A DNA stretch of 64,000 bases from Paracoccus sp. M683 (GTDB taxonomy: Bacteria; Pseudomonadota; Alphaproteobacteria; Rhodobacterales; Rhodobacteraceae): contig NZ_VKDF01000002.1 of assembly GCF_007096355.1 (NCBI RefSeq), positions 1-64,000 on the forward strand. The letters are read 5' to 3'. A model generated the notes under the pieces. The model worked only from the letters and a program-made list of their open reading frames with translations, did no database searches and was not told the origin of the DNA. The translations under genes and the position numbers were made by a program. Positions 46,507-56,273 of the stretch are shown here, piece by piece. Each line of letters starts with the position of its first letter. Position 1 is the stretch's first letter.

Positions 46507-47421
46507 ATGCTGACCCTTGGTTCCGAACCCGCCGCCGCGCCCACTACCAGCGATTTCATCAAGGACGTGACCGAGGCCGATTTCTTGGCCGAGGTGGTCC
46601 AGAAATCCATGGAAGTCCCGGTCATCGTCGATTTCTGGGCGCCCTGGTGCGGCCCCTGCAAGACGCTTGGCCCCCAGCTGGAGGCCGAGGTGGCCCGCCA
46701 CAAGGGCCGCGTGCGCATGGCCAAGGTGAACGTGGACGAAAACCAGATGATCGCTGGCCAGTTGCGCGTGCAGTCGATCCCGACGGTCTATGCCTTTTTC
46801 CAGGGCCAGCCAGTCGATGCCTTTCAGGGCGCGGTGCCGCCAAGCCAGATCAAGCAATTCGTCGAAAAGCTGATCGCACTTGGCGGCGATGATGGCGGGC
46901 TGGCCGATGCGCTGGCCGCCGCCGAGGCGATGCTGGAAGAAGGCGCGCATGGCGATGCCCTCGAAACCTTCGCTGCCATCATCGGCGAGGAACCCGAAAG
47001 CGCCGATGCCTGGGGCGGGCTGATCCGCGCCAATCTGGCAGCCGGTGACGATGCTGCCGCCGCCGAGGCACTGGACCAGGTGCCCGCCGCCATCGCCCGC
47101 ACCGCCCAGATCGAGGCTGCCCGCGCCCAGTTGCAGCTGGCCCGGCAGGCACAGAATGCCGGGCCCCTGGGCGACTTGCAGGCGCGTGTTCAGGCCGACC
47201 CGGATGATCAGCAGGCACGGCTGGAACTGGCCCAGGCGCTGCATGCGGCCGGTGACGTCGAACAGGCCATCGACGTGCTGCTGGACAGTTTCCGCCGCGA
47301 CCGCGACTGGAACGACGGCGCCGCCAAGGCGCAGCTGTTCACGATTTTTGACAGCCTGAAGCCCAATGACCCGCTGGTGCAGAAAAGCCGGCGCCGGCTG
47401 TCCTCGATGATCTTTTCCTGA
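46507..47421 (+). CDS. CnoX/YbbN-like thioredoxin-TPR protein
   Basis: 304 residues: thioredoxin domain with intact CXXC (FWAPWCGPCKTLGPQ, about residues 45-60) and cis-proline IPTVYAFF, then TPR-like helices (AAAEAMLEEGAHGDALETF and QARLELAQALHAAGDVEQAI) to the end. This is the CnoX/YbbN layout; E. coli CnoX holds oxidised clients and passes them to GroEL. The ATG at 46507 follows GAGAGATGCG; ATG at 46495 would add four residues. Overlaps the next gene (TGATG). Confidence 0.88.
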   Translation: MLTLGSEPAAAPTTSDFIKDVTEADFLAEVVQKSMEVPVIVDFWAPWCGPCKTLGPQLEAEVARHKGRVRMAKVNVDENQMIAGQLRVQSIPTVYAFFQGQPVDAFQGAVPPSQIKQFVEKLIALGGDDGGLADALAAAEAMLEEGAHGDALETFAAIIGEEPESADAWGGLIRANLAAGDDAAAAEALDQVPAAIARTAQIEAARAQLQLARQAQNAGPLGDLQARVQADPDDQQARLELAQALHAAGDVEQAIDVLLDSFRRDRDWNDGAAKAQLFTIFDSLKPNDPLVQKSRRRLSSMIFS

Positions 47422-48050
47422 TGCGGACCCCGCATCCGCTGCCTGAACGGATCGTGCTGTTCCCCTTGCCGGGGGCCCTGCTGTTGCCGCGGGCGCGGCT
47501 TCCCTTGCAGATTTTCGAGCCGCGCTATCTTCAGATGCTGGAAGACGTTCTGAAATCGGGGCACCGGATGATCGGCATGATCCAACCCTGCGAGGATGGT
47601 CTGGCCGAAGTCGGCTGCGCCGGCCGGGTGGTTGCCTTCAGCGAAACAGACAATGGCCGGATGCTGATTCAACTGCGTGCCGTTTGCCGCTTTCGCCTGA
47701 ACCAGGTGGAAGAGGGGTTTCACCCCTATCTGACAGGGTGGGCGGATTGGTCGGGATTTGCGGATGATCTGTCCAACAGCGCCGAGACCGACCCCGGCTT
47801 TGACCGTGCCCCCTTCATGGCGCGGCTGCGGCGCTATATGCTGGCGCATGAGCTGTCGACCGACTGGGAAACCGCCGGTAATGCTGAAACCGAAACGCTG
47901 ATCAATTCGCTGTCGATGCTGCTGCCGCTGCCACCCGAGGAAAAGCAGGCCCTGCTGGAAGCGCCGACCCTGGCGGAACGCCGTGCCCTGCTGGACGGGC
48001 TGATCGAATTTGCACTGCGCAGCGGCGAGAACGAGGAACGATTGCAATGA
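47421..48050 (+). CDS. LON substrate-binding-domain protein
   Basis: 209 residues. N-terminal [28 protein letters not shown] is the start of the Lon N-terminal (PUA-like) domain; the ATPase and protease domains are absent. Such stand-alone proteins are common in alphaproteobacteria and of unknown role, perhaps in substrate recognition. Overlaps the neighbours on both sides. Confidence 0.9.
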   Translation: MRTPHPLPERIVLFPLPGALLLPRARLPLQIFEPRYLQMLEDVLKSGHRMIGMIQPCEDGLAEVGCAGRVVAFSETDNGRMLIQLRAVCRFRLNQVEEGFHPYLTGWADWSGFADDLSNSAETDPGFDRAPFMARLRRYMLAHELSTDWETAGNAETETLINSLSMLLPLPPEEKQALLEAPTLAERRALLDGLIEFALRSGENEERLQ

Positions 48051-48268
48051 CCGAGGACACCCAGCCGCAGGCGCCCGGCTTTGACCGCCAGATGCTAGAG
48101 GCGCTGGTCTGCCCGGTGACCCATACGACGCTGCATTATGATGCGGCCCGGCAGGAACTGGTGTCACGGACGGCGGGGCTGGCCTTTCCGATCCGGCAGG
48201 GGATTCCGATCATGCTGATCGACGAGGCACGCCAGATCAAGGCCAATGGCGACGGGTCGCATGGCTGA
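48047..48268 (+). CDS. Trm112/YcaR-like small protein
   Basis: 73 residues. [16 protein letters not shown] and [18 protein letters not shown] are the Trm112 (UPF0434) motifs. In this family a zinc site is formed by cysteines; only one cysteine is left here (CPVT), so zinc binding is unlikely. Its role in bacteria is unknown; the archaeal and eukaryotic relatives activate methyltransferases. ATG overlaps the LON-domain gene. Confidence 0.9.
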   Translation: MTEDTQPQAPGFDRQMLEALVCPVTHTTLHYDAARQELVSRTAGLAFPIRQGIPIMLIDEARQIKANGDGSHG

Positions 48269-48938
48269 CGCCGGGACAGACAGGCATCCCCGGACCGGAC
48301 ATGAAGGCTGGCGACAGCTGCCTGTCTGGGTCGTGGGGCTGATCCTGGTCTGTTGCGTGATCGAGGCCGCAATCATCGGCCTGACCCTGACCGGCATGGC
48401 TGATGCCCGGCAGATCGCGACGATCTATGGCGGTTTCTGGACCGAGCTTCTGGCCGGGAACTGGTTGCCGGCCTATGCCGCGCAGCCGGTGGTGATGTTC
48501 TTCAGCTATGGCCTGCTGCATGGCGGGGTGCTGCATCTGGCGATGAACATGATCTCGCTGGCGGTGGTGGCGCGTGAATTGGTGCGCCTGGTTGGCGCGG
48601 GCTGGATGGCGGTGATCTATCTGATCTCGCAACTGGCGGCGGCGGGGCTGTTCGCGGCAATGGCGCCGGGGCCGGCGCCGATGGTCGGGGCCTCGGGCGC
48701 GATCTTCGGGCTGGCGGGGGCGCTGGTCGTGCTGGTGGCGCTGCTGCGGCGGCGGCGGGGGCAACCGATGGCACCGCTGTGGCGAGCCGTCGCCAATATC
48801 GTCGTGCTGAATCTTGGCCTGACGCTGCTTGCGCCCGGCATCGCCTGGCAGGCGCATCTGGGCGGCGCCATCGCGGGAATGGCCTGCGGGCTGTTGCTGT
48901 GGCTGCTGTTCGTCCCCAAACAACCGATGGCAAAGTGA
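48261..48938 (+). CDS. Rhomboid-family intramembrane serine protease
   Basis: 225 residues, about six helices. Catalytic serine in [13 protein letters not shown], catalytic histidine in [11 protein letters not shown], and oxyanion residues in [14 protein letters not shown] are all present, so it should be active, cutting transmembrane helices. Start is ATG 48261 overlapping the Trm112 stop; ATG 48246 is an alternative with five more residues. The next gene is 25 bases on. Confidence 0.9.
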   Translation: MADAGTDRHPRTGHEGWRQLPVWVVGLILVCCVIEAAIIGLTLTGMADARQIATIYGGFWTELLAGNWLPAYAAQPVVMFFSYGLLHGGVLHLAMNMISLAVVARELVRLVGAGWMAVIYLISQLAAAGLFAAMAPGPAPMVGASGAIFGLAGALVVLVALLRRRRGQPMAPLWRAVANIVVLNLGLTLLAPGIAWQAHLGGAIAGMACGLLLWLLFVPKQPMAK

Positions 48939-48963
48939 CACGGCTTGGGCCAGGCTGCGGCGC

Positions 48964-50286
48964 ATGAGCCGGCTGACCCTGACCCAACGCATTCTTGGCG
49001 TGATCCTCGTGATCCAGCTGGCGCTGCTGGTGGCGCTGGCGGCGGCCAGCCTGCGCAACCTTCGCGCCGAGGTCGGGGCGGAACTTGCGGCCGGTGTCGA
49101 CACTGCACGGTCTCTGGTGCTGGCCACAATCGGCACCTTGCAGACCGCCGTTCCCCCCGACCGGCTGATGGCCACCCTGCCAGAACGGCTGATCGCGCCC
49201 GGCGATGCGACGATCACCATCCTTGACGCGCGCGAGCCGGTGGCCCGCCAGGCCCAGGCCGCCGGCACATCACCGCAATCCGCCCCCGCCTGGTTCGCGC
49301 GCCTGATCGCGCCCGAGCCGCAGGAAACCCGCCTGCCGGTGGTGATCGACCAGCGCATGCTGGGCTTTGTCATCATCGCGCCCGATGCATCGGCGCTGAT
49401 CGCCTCGGCATGGGGCGATATTCGCCGCATTGTCGGCCTGACCGCGATGGCCGCGCTGTTGCAGGGCCTGCTGATCCTGTGGCTGACCCGCCGCGCGCTG
49501 CACCCGGTCGAGACGATCTCGGCACGGTTGACCGAGCTGACACAGAGTCAGCTGGATGCCCGCGTTGGCCCGTTGCCGCAGCCTGACCTTGCGCCGATCA
49601 GTCGCCGCGTCGATCAGCTGGCCGAAGCGCTGGAACAGGCCCGCACCGAACGCGAGCGCTTGCAGCGCCAGGTCGTCGCCCGCGCCGATCAGGAACGCAA
49701 ATCCATCGCCCGCGACCTGCATGACGAGATGGGGCCCTGCCTGTTCGGCCTGCGGGTCGAGGCCGAGGCGCTGCGCAACAGCAGCGACGCGCCCCAGATC
49801 CGCGACCATGCCGACGCGATCACGGCCATCGCCGATCAGATCAGTCGCGTGAACCGCGCCCTGCTGGATGACCTGAGGCCCGTCCCGGTCGGGCAATTGC
49901 CGCTGGCCACGGTGCTGACCGGCCATGTCGAGGATCTGGCCACCCGCTTTCCCGGCCATGACATCCGCATGGCTGTTCCCCCCGGCATCGAGGAACCCGA
50001 CGAGGCCACGGCCCTGACCCTGTTCCGCATCCTGCAAGAGGGCATCACGAACGCATTGCGCCATGCCGATGCACGGGCGATCAGGGTGACGCTGGCCACG
50101 GATCCGGCGCATTGGATCATGACCGTGCAGGATGATGGCAAGGGCATGGCACCCGGCACCGCACAGGGCACCGGCCTGTCAGGCATGGGCGAAAGGATCG
50201 CGCTTCTGGCTGGCCGACTGGACATTCGATCGGATAGAACGGGAACCACGCTGATCGCGCAATTGCCAAGGAAGCCACGGCCATGA
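48964..50286 (+). CDS. NarX/UhpB-type sensor histidine kinase
   Basis: 440 residues. Two membrane helices (GVILVIQLALLVALAAASL and MAALLQGLLILWL) flank a periplasmic sensor of about 130 residues, then HAMP, a HisKA_3 dimerisation domain with phospho-accepting histidine in IARDLHDEMGPCLFGL (about residue 255), and an ATPase domain (LQEGITNALRHADA, DDGKGMAP, GTGLSGMGERI). The signal is unknown. Overlaps the regulator gene (ATGA). Confidence 0.93.
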   Translation: MSRLTLTQRILGVILVIQLALLVALAAASLRNLRAEVGAELAAGVDTARSLVLATIGTLQTAVPPDRLMATLPERLIAPGDATITILDAREPVARQAQAAGTSPQSAPAWFARLIAPEPQETRLPVVIDQRMLGFVIIAPDASALIASAWGDIRRIVGLTAMAALLQGLLILWLTRRALHPVETISARLTELTQSQLDARVGPLPQPDLAPISRRVDQLAEALEQARTERERLQRQVVARADQERKSIARDLHDEMGPCLFGLRVEAEALRNSSDAPQIRDHADAITAIADQISRVNRALLDDLRPVPVGQLPLATVLTGHVEDLATRFPGHDIRMAVPPGIEEPDEATALTLFRILQEGITNALRHADARAIRVTLATDPAHWIMTVQDDGKGMAPGTAQGTGLSGMGERIALLAGRLDIRSDRTGTTLIAQLPRKPRP

Positions 50287-50927
50287 AATCCGCGCTTGTC
50301 ATCGACGACCATCCCGTCACCCATCTGGGTGCAGGGCGGTTGCTGCGTGACCTGGGATATGAAGACATCCACCAGGCGATGAATGCGCAGCAGGCCATGC
50401 AGCAGGCGCGCGACCGCCAGCCGGGCCTGATCGTTCTCGACATCACGCTGCCCGATGGCGACGGGCTGGCGATGATCGCCGAGCTGCTGGAAGCCGCGCC
50501 CTCGGCCCGGATCCTGATCTTTTCCATGAACGACCAGACCGGCTTTGCCGCCCGCGCCCTGGAACTGGGCGCCCATGGTTTTCTTTCCAAGAACGCCCCG
50601 CCCGAGGATTTCCGTCAGGCCGTCCGCGCGCAAGAGGCGGGCGAGTTCTATCTTAGCCCGAAACACGCCATCGCGCTGGCGACGATGCGTACCGGGGCCA
50701 CCGCCGACCCCCTCGCCCAGCTGACCCCGCGTGAGACCGATGTGCTGCACCATATCGGGCAGGGCCTGTCCTTGCAGGGCGTGGCGGACAGGCTGGGGGT
50801 CAGCTACAAGACGGTCGCCAACACATCCTCGGCGCTGAAGAAGAAACTGGGTGTGGACGGAATGAACGGGCTGATCCGCATCGCCATGGATCGGGGCGCG
50901 CAATCCGGCGGGGCGCAGCAGCGTTGA
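50283..50927 (+). CDS. NarL/LuxR-family response regulator
   Basis: 214 residues: receiver with ALVIDDHPV and phospho-Asp in VLDITLPDGDG (about 55), then a LuxR helix-turn-helix (LTPRETDVLHHIGQGLSLQG through VSYKTVANTSSALKKKLG). Cognate partner of the adjacent kinase by coupling of starts and stops. It closes the operon; a glycosyltransferase gene begins 58 bases on and could be a target. Confidence 0.94.
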   Translation: MKSALVIDDHPVTHLGAGRLLRDLGYEDIHQAMNAQQAMQQARDRQPGLIVLDITLPDGDGLAMIAELLEAAPSARILIFSMNDQTGFAARALELGAHGFLSKNAPPEDFRQAVRAQEAGEFYLSPKHAIALATMRTGATADPLAQLTPRETDVLHHIGQGLSLQGVADRLGVSYKTVANTSSALKKKLGVDGMNGLIRIAMDRGAQSGGAQQR

Positions 50928-50984
50928 CAAAAACCCTGCCAGCGGCAATGCCGGGCAGGTGGCGAGTGAACGGGAAATACGGTC

Positions 50985-52148
50985 ATGTATCTGGACCTGG
51001 ACGATACCAGCAAGACGATCTCGATCATCGACAACGCGATCATCGTTCCCCCCTCGCGCGAGAGGGGGCCGAACAACCGCTTTCAGGCCTCGGGCGTGCT
51101 GACAGCCGAGGGCGAGCTGGTCGAGAACTCGATCACCTGGGGCGAGGGGCGGCAGGTCAATCAGGGGCCTGTGATGCCCGATCCCGACACCATCCAGCAT
51201 CTGCCGGGCCAGCACATGTTCGGCGGCATCATGTTCGGCCATTTCGGGCATTTCCTGGTGGAATCGACCACCCGGCTTTGGGCTTTGGACGAATTGCGCG
51301 CCGCGATCGCAAGCATCGTCTATACCCCCAAGATCAACGCCCGCCCGATGCAGTTCGTGCGCCAGTTCCGGCCGTTGTTCAATGTGCTGGGCGCGACCGT
51401 TCCCGTGCGCTCGACCCCGGTGCCACTGCGGGTCGACCGGCTGTTCGTGCCGCGCCAGGGTTTCGGCCAGTTCGAGCTTATGCGCGGATCCGAGGCCTAT
51501 CGCGCCTATATGCGCCGCCATGCGGGCAAGCGCATTCCCGCGCGCGGTGCCGAAAAGATCTATATCTCGCGTTCCGGCTTGCAGCGCGACAGGGGCGGGC
51601 TGATCGGCGAATGGCTGCTGGAAGAACAGATGCGCCGCGAAGGGTATGAGATTTATCACCCCCAGAACCACCCGCTTGTGGATCAGGTGGCGCAATACAA
51701 GGCGGCCAGGCATATCGTCTCGGTCGATTGTTCGCCCCTGCATCTGGTGGGTTTTGTCGGCAATGCCGATCAGAAAGTTGCCATCATCAAGCGCCGCAGC
51801 ATCGAGTTGATCCCCTATTTCGTCGAACAACTGACCCTGTTTCAGGGTATCGACGCCTTCGAGGTCGATGTGCTGGTCGATGACTGGCTGCCCCATCCCG
51901 ACCGCCGCCCCGGCCGCCGGTCCTGTGGCGAGATCAGCTTTTCCGGGCTGCATGATGCGCTGGCGGCCAAGGGCATGGTCTCGGGCGGGCAGCCATGGCG
52001 CGACCTGACCGATGCCGAACGCGAGGACGAACGCGAACGCCTGCGCGTGCTGCATGAAGGGACCGAGTTTTTCCGCATGCCCAATCGCGAAAGGTTTCTG
52101 GAACGGCAAAAGGCCGGCCCGGTGCGTGGTGCCGACAAGTTTGCCTGA
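50985..52148 (+). CDS. Glycosyltransferase family 61-like protein
   Basis: 387 residues. FGHFGHFLVESTTRLWAL (about 82-100), EKIYISRSGLQRDRGG and VSVDCSPLHLVGFV match the DUF563/GT61 fold found in glycan and capsule synthesis genes. Sugar donor and acceptor unknown. ATG at 50985 has only a weak ribosome binding site. Ends convergent with the esterase-like gene, nine bases apart. The three glycan-linked genes of this area are probably one functional set. Confidence 0.8.
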   Translation: MYLDLDDTSKTISIIDNAIIVPPSRERGPNNRFQASGVLTAEGELVENSITWGEGRQVNQGPVMPDPDTIQHLPGQHMFGGIMFGHFGHFLVESTTRLWALDELRAAIASIVYTPKINARPMQFVRQFRPLFNVLGATVPVRSTPVPLRVDRLFVPRQGFGQFELMRGSEAYRAYMRRHAGKRIPARGAEKIYISRSGLQRDRGGLIGEWLLEEQMRREGYEIYHPQNHPLVDQVAQYKAARHIVSVDCSPLHLVGFVGNADQKVAIIKRRSIELIPYFVEQLTLFQGIDAFEVDVLVDDWLPHPDRRPGRRSCGEISFSGLHDALAAKGMVSGGQPWRDLTDAEREDERERLRVLHEGTEFFRMPNRERFLERQKAGPVRGADKFA

Positions 52149-52157
52149 TCCGGGGGC

Positions 52158-53426
52158 CTAGCCCTGTTCCATCTCGGCAAAGGGGATGCTGAATCCCGGC
52201 ACCCATTGATGGATCCGCCGTCCCGGCAGCACCATCGAATCCATCGCCCTGACACTGCGCCAGCCGCCACGGCCGGCTGGCATCGGCGTGTCCAGACGCG
52301 CATCCTCGCGATGGACCATCTGATAGGCATAGGTCAGGGCCGCGCGCGGATTGTCATATGGCGTGCCATCCAGTGTCACCCTGACACTGCGCGGCCCGGT
52401 CTGCTCGGCGGCGATCACCCGGCAGCGGGAATGGATCGTTGCGGCAAAGCCTTCGACCGTCAGATTGGGGTCGCTGATGCCAGGCACCAGTTCGAAATGC
52501 CGCGTCCCGTCCAGATGCAGATCGACCGCATTGCCATGAAACACGGCGCGGCGGATTCCCGGCGCATCCAGAAGCCAGCCGTCATCGGTCTTGCCGCCAT
52601 CGGCGCGGGCCAGCAATTCCGCTGCCGCAAGCCCGAAATGTTCGCCGAACAGGGCGCGGGCCTCGCTGCCATAATGGATAACGTCATCCAGCGGATAACC
52701 GTAGCCCGCCCCGATCAGGTGAACATTCGCGGTTGCATCGGCCACGTCGCGCATGGCCAGCCGGCAAGGCCAGCTGTTTCCGCTGCCGGTGATCGAGGTG
52801 CCCGCCGGATCGAGGATCAGCCAATCCGTCGCCAGCCCGAACGCCTGCGTCACCTCTTCGGTGCGGCTGATCAGGGTCAGCAGATTGTCGCGATATTGCG
52901 CGGTCTCGGTGGACCTGTCTGCCTCGCCATGCAGGAAATTCACGATGACCCGCCGCAGCGGCGCGCCCTGCCCGGCGGCCAGTTCGGCGGCCTGCCGGAT
53001 GGTCTGGAACATGTTCAGCAGAATCTGGGAATCGCTGCCATCGGCATTGTTCAGGATGCCTTCGACATGCTGGCCCTTCTTGCTGATGATGCCGTGAAAC
53101 CGCCGGCCACCCCGCCCCTCGGCCCGGACGATGACCCGATGCGGTGCATTCACGCCCCGTTCCCGCAACAACCGCGCAGCCGCCGCGATCTGGAAGGACT
53201 GATAATCGCGGCATTTCTTGGTCTCGTACGAGGCTGCGGCAGCCGGCACCAGCGCCGTCGGCGGCTGTTTTGCAACCGCGCCCAGCAGGCCGCGAAAGGC
53301 ATTGCCGTCATCAAAGGTGACAATGCGCGGATCATCAAAGGCTGGGCAGGGCAAGGCCGGGATCGACGGATACAGATCGGCATTTGACTGGCCGTAAGCC
53401 AGCAGCAACACGGAATAATCACTCAT
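52158..53426 (-). CDS. SGNH/CE6-like esterase domain protein
   Basis: 422 residues. YGQSNA (residues 11-16) is the block I motif of sialate O-acetylesterase/CE6-like SGNH enzymes, with the nucleophile serine; LHGEAD (about 164-170) is their later conserved block. The C-terminal 170 residues look like a beta-rich ligand domain. No signal peptide is visible, so it may act in the cytoplasm or be exported with the glycan. ATG overlaps the upstream stop (ATGA). Substrate unknown; deacylation of a glycan is a guess. Confidence 0.65.
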   Translation of the reverse strand: MSDYSVLLLAYGQSNADLYPSIPALPCPAFDDPRIVTFDDGNAFRGLLGAVAKQPPTALVPAAAASYETKKCRDYQSFQIAAAARLLRERGVNAPHRVIVRAEGRGGRRFHGIISKKGQHVEGILNNADGSDSQILLNMFQTIRQAAELAAGQGAPLRRVIVNFLHGEADRSTETAQYRDNLLTLISRTEEVTQAFGLATDWLILDPAGTSITGSGNSWPCRLAMRDVADATANVHLIGAGYGYPLDDVIHYGSEARALFGEHFGLAAAELLARADGGKTDDGWLLDAPGIRRAVFHGNAVDLHLDGTRHFELVPGISDPNLTVEGFAATIHSRCRVIAAEQTGPRSVRVTLDGTPYDNPRAALTYAYQMVHREDARLDTPMPAGRGGWRSVRAMDSMVLPGRRIHQWVPGFSIPFAEMEQG

Positions 53427-55624
53427 TCAGGGGCTGGCCCTTCCTTGTTCTCGGGGGTCAGGCCCAGCACCGCCTGAACGCCCTGCATGTCGCCGATGGG
53501 CACACCGCCGCCATCCAGCGCGGCCTGGGCGCGGCGGCGCGCCTCGTCGATATGGCCGTCGCGATGCAGCAGTTGCGCCACCAGCGCGCCGGCGGCGCGA
53601 TGAGGGCCGGCCTCGTCGGCAAGCCGGGTCAGGCGCGGCATATGCGGGAACGGCCGGCCGCTGCGCAGGGCGCGCCGCACCCGCCCGGTCAGATGCGTTT
53701 CCGCCCAGCCTGTTTCCTCTAGCAGCTGATCGTAAAGCGCGTCGGCCTCGTCATCGCGCTTCAGCCGGTCAAGCAGCTGGATCTGGCGCGGAACAAAGAC
53801 CAGATAGCGCAGTTTTCCCGGTGGATTGACCCGCTGGAACTGTTCCAGCGCGATCTCGTTCTCGCCATCGCGCATGATCGTTCCAGCCAGATAGCCGGCA
53901 TAGACCGGCTCGTCCGGGAAGGCCTCGGCAAGGCGCGCGAACCAGAAGCGCGCGCGCTGATATTTCCGCATCTGCAACAGGTTCAGGGCGAAACGCTGCG
54001 CCGCCCAACGGTTTTCCGCGATCGGCGCGTCATCGGCCATCTCGCGCGACATGGCCAGCGCGGATTCGGGGTCGGGGCCTTCCATCTCGATCTGGCTGCG
54101 AAAACTTTTCAGCGCGCGTTCGGCCGGCGTGCCGCGAATGTCGTCCTGTGCCTCGACCGCCAGAACCCGGTCGCGCAGATCGGCATCCGCACCCGCCGCC
54201 GTCAGCGGGCCGCGGAAGGTATTGGCAAGGAAATGGCGGATTTCCCAGATCAGGCTGCGCATATCGACGCGCTTTTGCGGTTCGCCGCGCGACAGGCTGA
54301 CCAGATCCAGAACCAGCGGCTCGAACGGATAGAACGGTTCGGGCGAGGGCGGGGCCAGCTGCCAATTGCGCACGGCGGCCGACGAAAAGGCGTGCAGCGG
54401 CCACTGATACAGCGCCCGACGCAACAGGATCGTGGCCGGGCCGGTCTGCCCGGCACCCAGATGCAGCAGCGCCCGCATCGTGTCGATTTCGCTGAGGACA
54501 TGGGGCAGCGGGATCATCGCATCGCGCGCCTGCCGGCCGGTTTCGGCAAGGGCGGCGATATCGCCGGCGCGATAGGCATCCTCGGCCCGCATCCGATACA
54601 TCAAGGGGACGGTATTGCCCTGATCCAGCTGCCGGTCCAGCAGGTCGGACAGCTCGGCCGCCTCGCCCTGCTTGTCCAGCCAGCGGCGCAGATGCACCGT
54701 GGCCTGCGCGATCTCGCCATCGTTCAGAAAGCTGCCGGCATCCTGTTCCAGCCGCTGTTGCAGCGCGGTCATGGCCTGGCCCATCGCCGGATCGGTCAGC
54801 GACTGGCCGACATCCTCGATCGGCACGGCGCCGATGGCGGCAGCGACACGGGAAAAGCCGCTCATTTCCGGGGCGACGATCAGCGAGGCGCGCGACATCG
54901 CATAAAGTTCGAGGAAGTCGAATTGCAGCGAATCCAGCCCCTCCAGCCGGATCAGATCGGGCAGGCGCAGGGTACCCGGCTGGCGCGCGGCCAGCCAGTC
55001 GATCGAGGCCGGCGTGTCCGAGATCAGCAGCGCCGGGCGGTCCGGCCCGGTGCCGGACTGGCGCATATGTTCCAGATAGATCTCGGGCGGGACGTATTTG
55101 TTGGGCCAGGCCTTGCCGCGCGCGCGATAGCTGCTGGTCACATCGCCATGGCGGATGTGATAGGCGGTAACCTGCCGGCCCGCAAAGGCGGCGTCGATCT
55201 GGTCCATCATCTGCCGGATCTTGGGGGTAAAGCTGATCATCGACATCGCGGCGCGATACTGGCGGGCGACCTCGGCCGGGTCTTCGCCCGACAGGGTGGC
55301 GGGGCCGGTGGTTTCCTCGATGAAATAATCCGCCTCGGGATCGGCCTGGTCGATGAACTGCTGCGGCGTCAGCTTCTGGAACCGGTTGGCCGGAATGATC
55401 CGCAGGCGGCGGGTGCGGGCCTCGGCATCGGTGATGAAATAGCGGGCGCAGAACTCGGGCGCGAACAGGCCGTGATAGTGGGACACATTGGCGCGCTGAT
55501 CCTGCGAGGGCCAGTGGACGCGCAATGTCGCGCCGGTCGATTGCGCCAGACGCAAGGCGCTGAGCAGCGGGATCAGCCGCGCGCCAAGCCCGTCATTGCG
55601 CGACATCAGGATACTGGGGACCAT
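53423..55624 (-). CDS. Fucosyltransferase-like protein with TPR-rich C-terminus
   Basis: 733 residues. The first 270 residues resemble fucosyltransferase GT-B folds of the NodZ/GT11 kind: SRNDGLGARLIPLLSALRLA at the N-terminus and the nucleotide-binding HIRHGDVTSSYRARG (about 155-170). The C-terminal 450 are helical repeats of TPR type (QRFALNLLQMRKYQRARFWF and others). An acceptor protein or glycan could be held by the repeats. Divergent from DUF2478 and coupled to the esterase-like gene downstream. Confidence 0.65.
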   Translation of the reverse strand: MVPSILMSRNDGLGARLIPLLSALRLAQSTGATLRVHWPSQDQRANVSHYHGLFAPEFCARYFITDAEARTRRLRIIPANRFQKLTPQQFIDQADPEADYFIEETTGPATLSGEDPAEVARQYRAAMSMISFTPKIRQMMDQIDAAFAGRQVTAYHIRHGDVTSSYRARGKAWPNKYVPPEIYLEHMRQSGTGPDRPALLISDTPASIDWLAARQPGTLRLPDLIRLEGLDSLQFDFLELYAMSRASLIVAPEMSGFSRVAAAIGAVPIEDVGQSLTDPAMGQAMTALQQRLEQDAGSFLNDGEIAQATVHLRRWLDKQGEAAELSDLLDRQLDQGNTVPLMYRMRAEDAYRAGDIAALAETGRQARDAMIPLPHVLSEIDTMRALLHLGAGQTGPATILLRRALYQWPLHAFSSAAVRNWQLAPPSPEPFYPFEPLVLDLVSLSRGEPQKRVDMRSLIWEIRHFLANTFRGPLTAAGADADLRDRVLAVEAQDDIRGTPAERALKSFRSQIEMEGPDPESALAMSREMADDAPIAENRWAAQRFALNLLQMRKYQRARFWFARLAEAFPDEPVYAGYLAGTIMRDGENEIALEQFQRVNPPGKLRYLVFVPRQIQLLDRLKRDDEADALYDQLLEETGWAETHLTGRVRRALRSGRPFPHMPRLTRLADEAGPHRAAGALVAQLLHRDGHIDEARRRAQAALDGGGVPIGDMQGVQAVLGLTPENKEGPAPE

Positions 55625-55757
55625 GCGACTGTTCGCCTAAGTGATACTCGGACCGGTCACGCATATCGTTTATCGCGGCCGCTGTCACGCCGACGGGCGG
55701 GAACTTGCGCTTTCGGGCGATGCCCATATCCTGCGGCCAGCAAAAGGAGCCGACGCC

Positions 55758-56273
55758 ATGCTGGGTTGTTTCACCCTGACCAATGCCGAAGCCGGCACCG
55801 CCGACCGGATGCTGGAATTGCTGGCCACGCAGTTGACGGCCGAAGGGCTGCTGGTCAAAGGCGCGGTGCAGGTCAATACCGCGCCCGATCCCGATTGCGC
55901 CTGTGACATGGACCTGCGGGTGCTGGGCGAGGACGGATCAGCCATTCGCATCTCGCAATCGCTTGGTGCGGGCTCCAGCGGTTGCCGGCTGGATACCGGG
56001 GCGCTGCAAGTCGCGGCGGGGCGGGTATCGGCACGACTGGCCGAGGGGGCCGATCTGTGCATCCTGCCCAAGTTCGGCAGGCAGGAGGCATCGGGCCTGG
56101 GGTTTCGCGAGCTGATCGCGCAGGCGCTGGACCGGGGCATTCCGGTGCTGATCCATGTGCCGGCCGAACAGCGCGCCGCCTTTGACGGCTTTGCCGGTGA
56201 GTTCGCCGAATGGCTTGATCCGCAATCGCTGGCCGGCTGGTGCCGCCGCGCGGCCAGTGGCGCGGCCGCATGA
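55758..56273 (+). CDS. DUF2478 protein
   Basis: 171 residues. CDMDLRVLGEDGSAIRISQSLG, AGSSGCRLDTGAL and LPKFGRQEASGLGFRELI are the conserved segments of DUF2478, an NTPase-like family often near molybdate or anaerobic metabolism genes. The first helix shows a degenerate P-loop region. AAAAGGAG precedes ATG 55758; an in-frame start at 55641 is possible but lies in the promoter region shared with the divergent gene. Overlaps tusA. Confidence 0.82.
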   Translation: MLGCFTLTNAEAGTADRMLELLATQLTAEGLLVKGAVQVNTAPDPDCACDMDLRVLGEDGSAIRISQSLGAGSSGCRLDTGALQVAAGRVSARLAEGADLCILPKFGRQEASGLGFRELIAQALDRGIPVLIHVPAEQRAAFDGFAGEFAEWLDPQSLAGWCRRAASGAAA

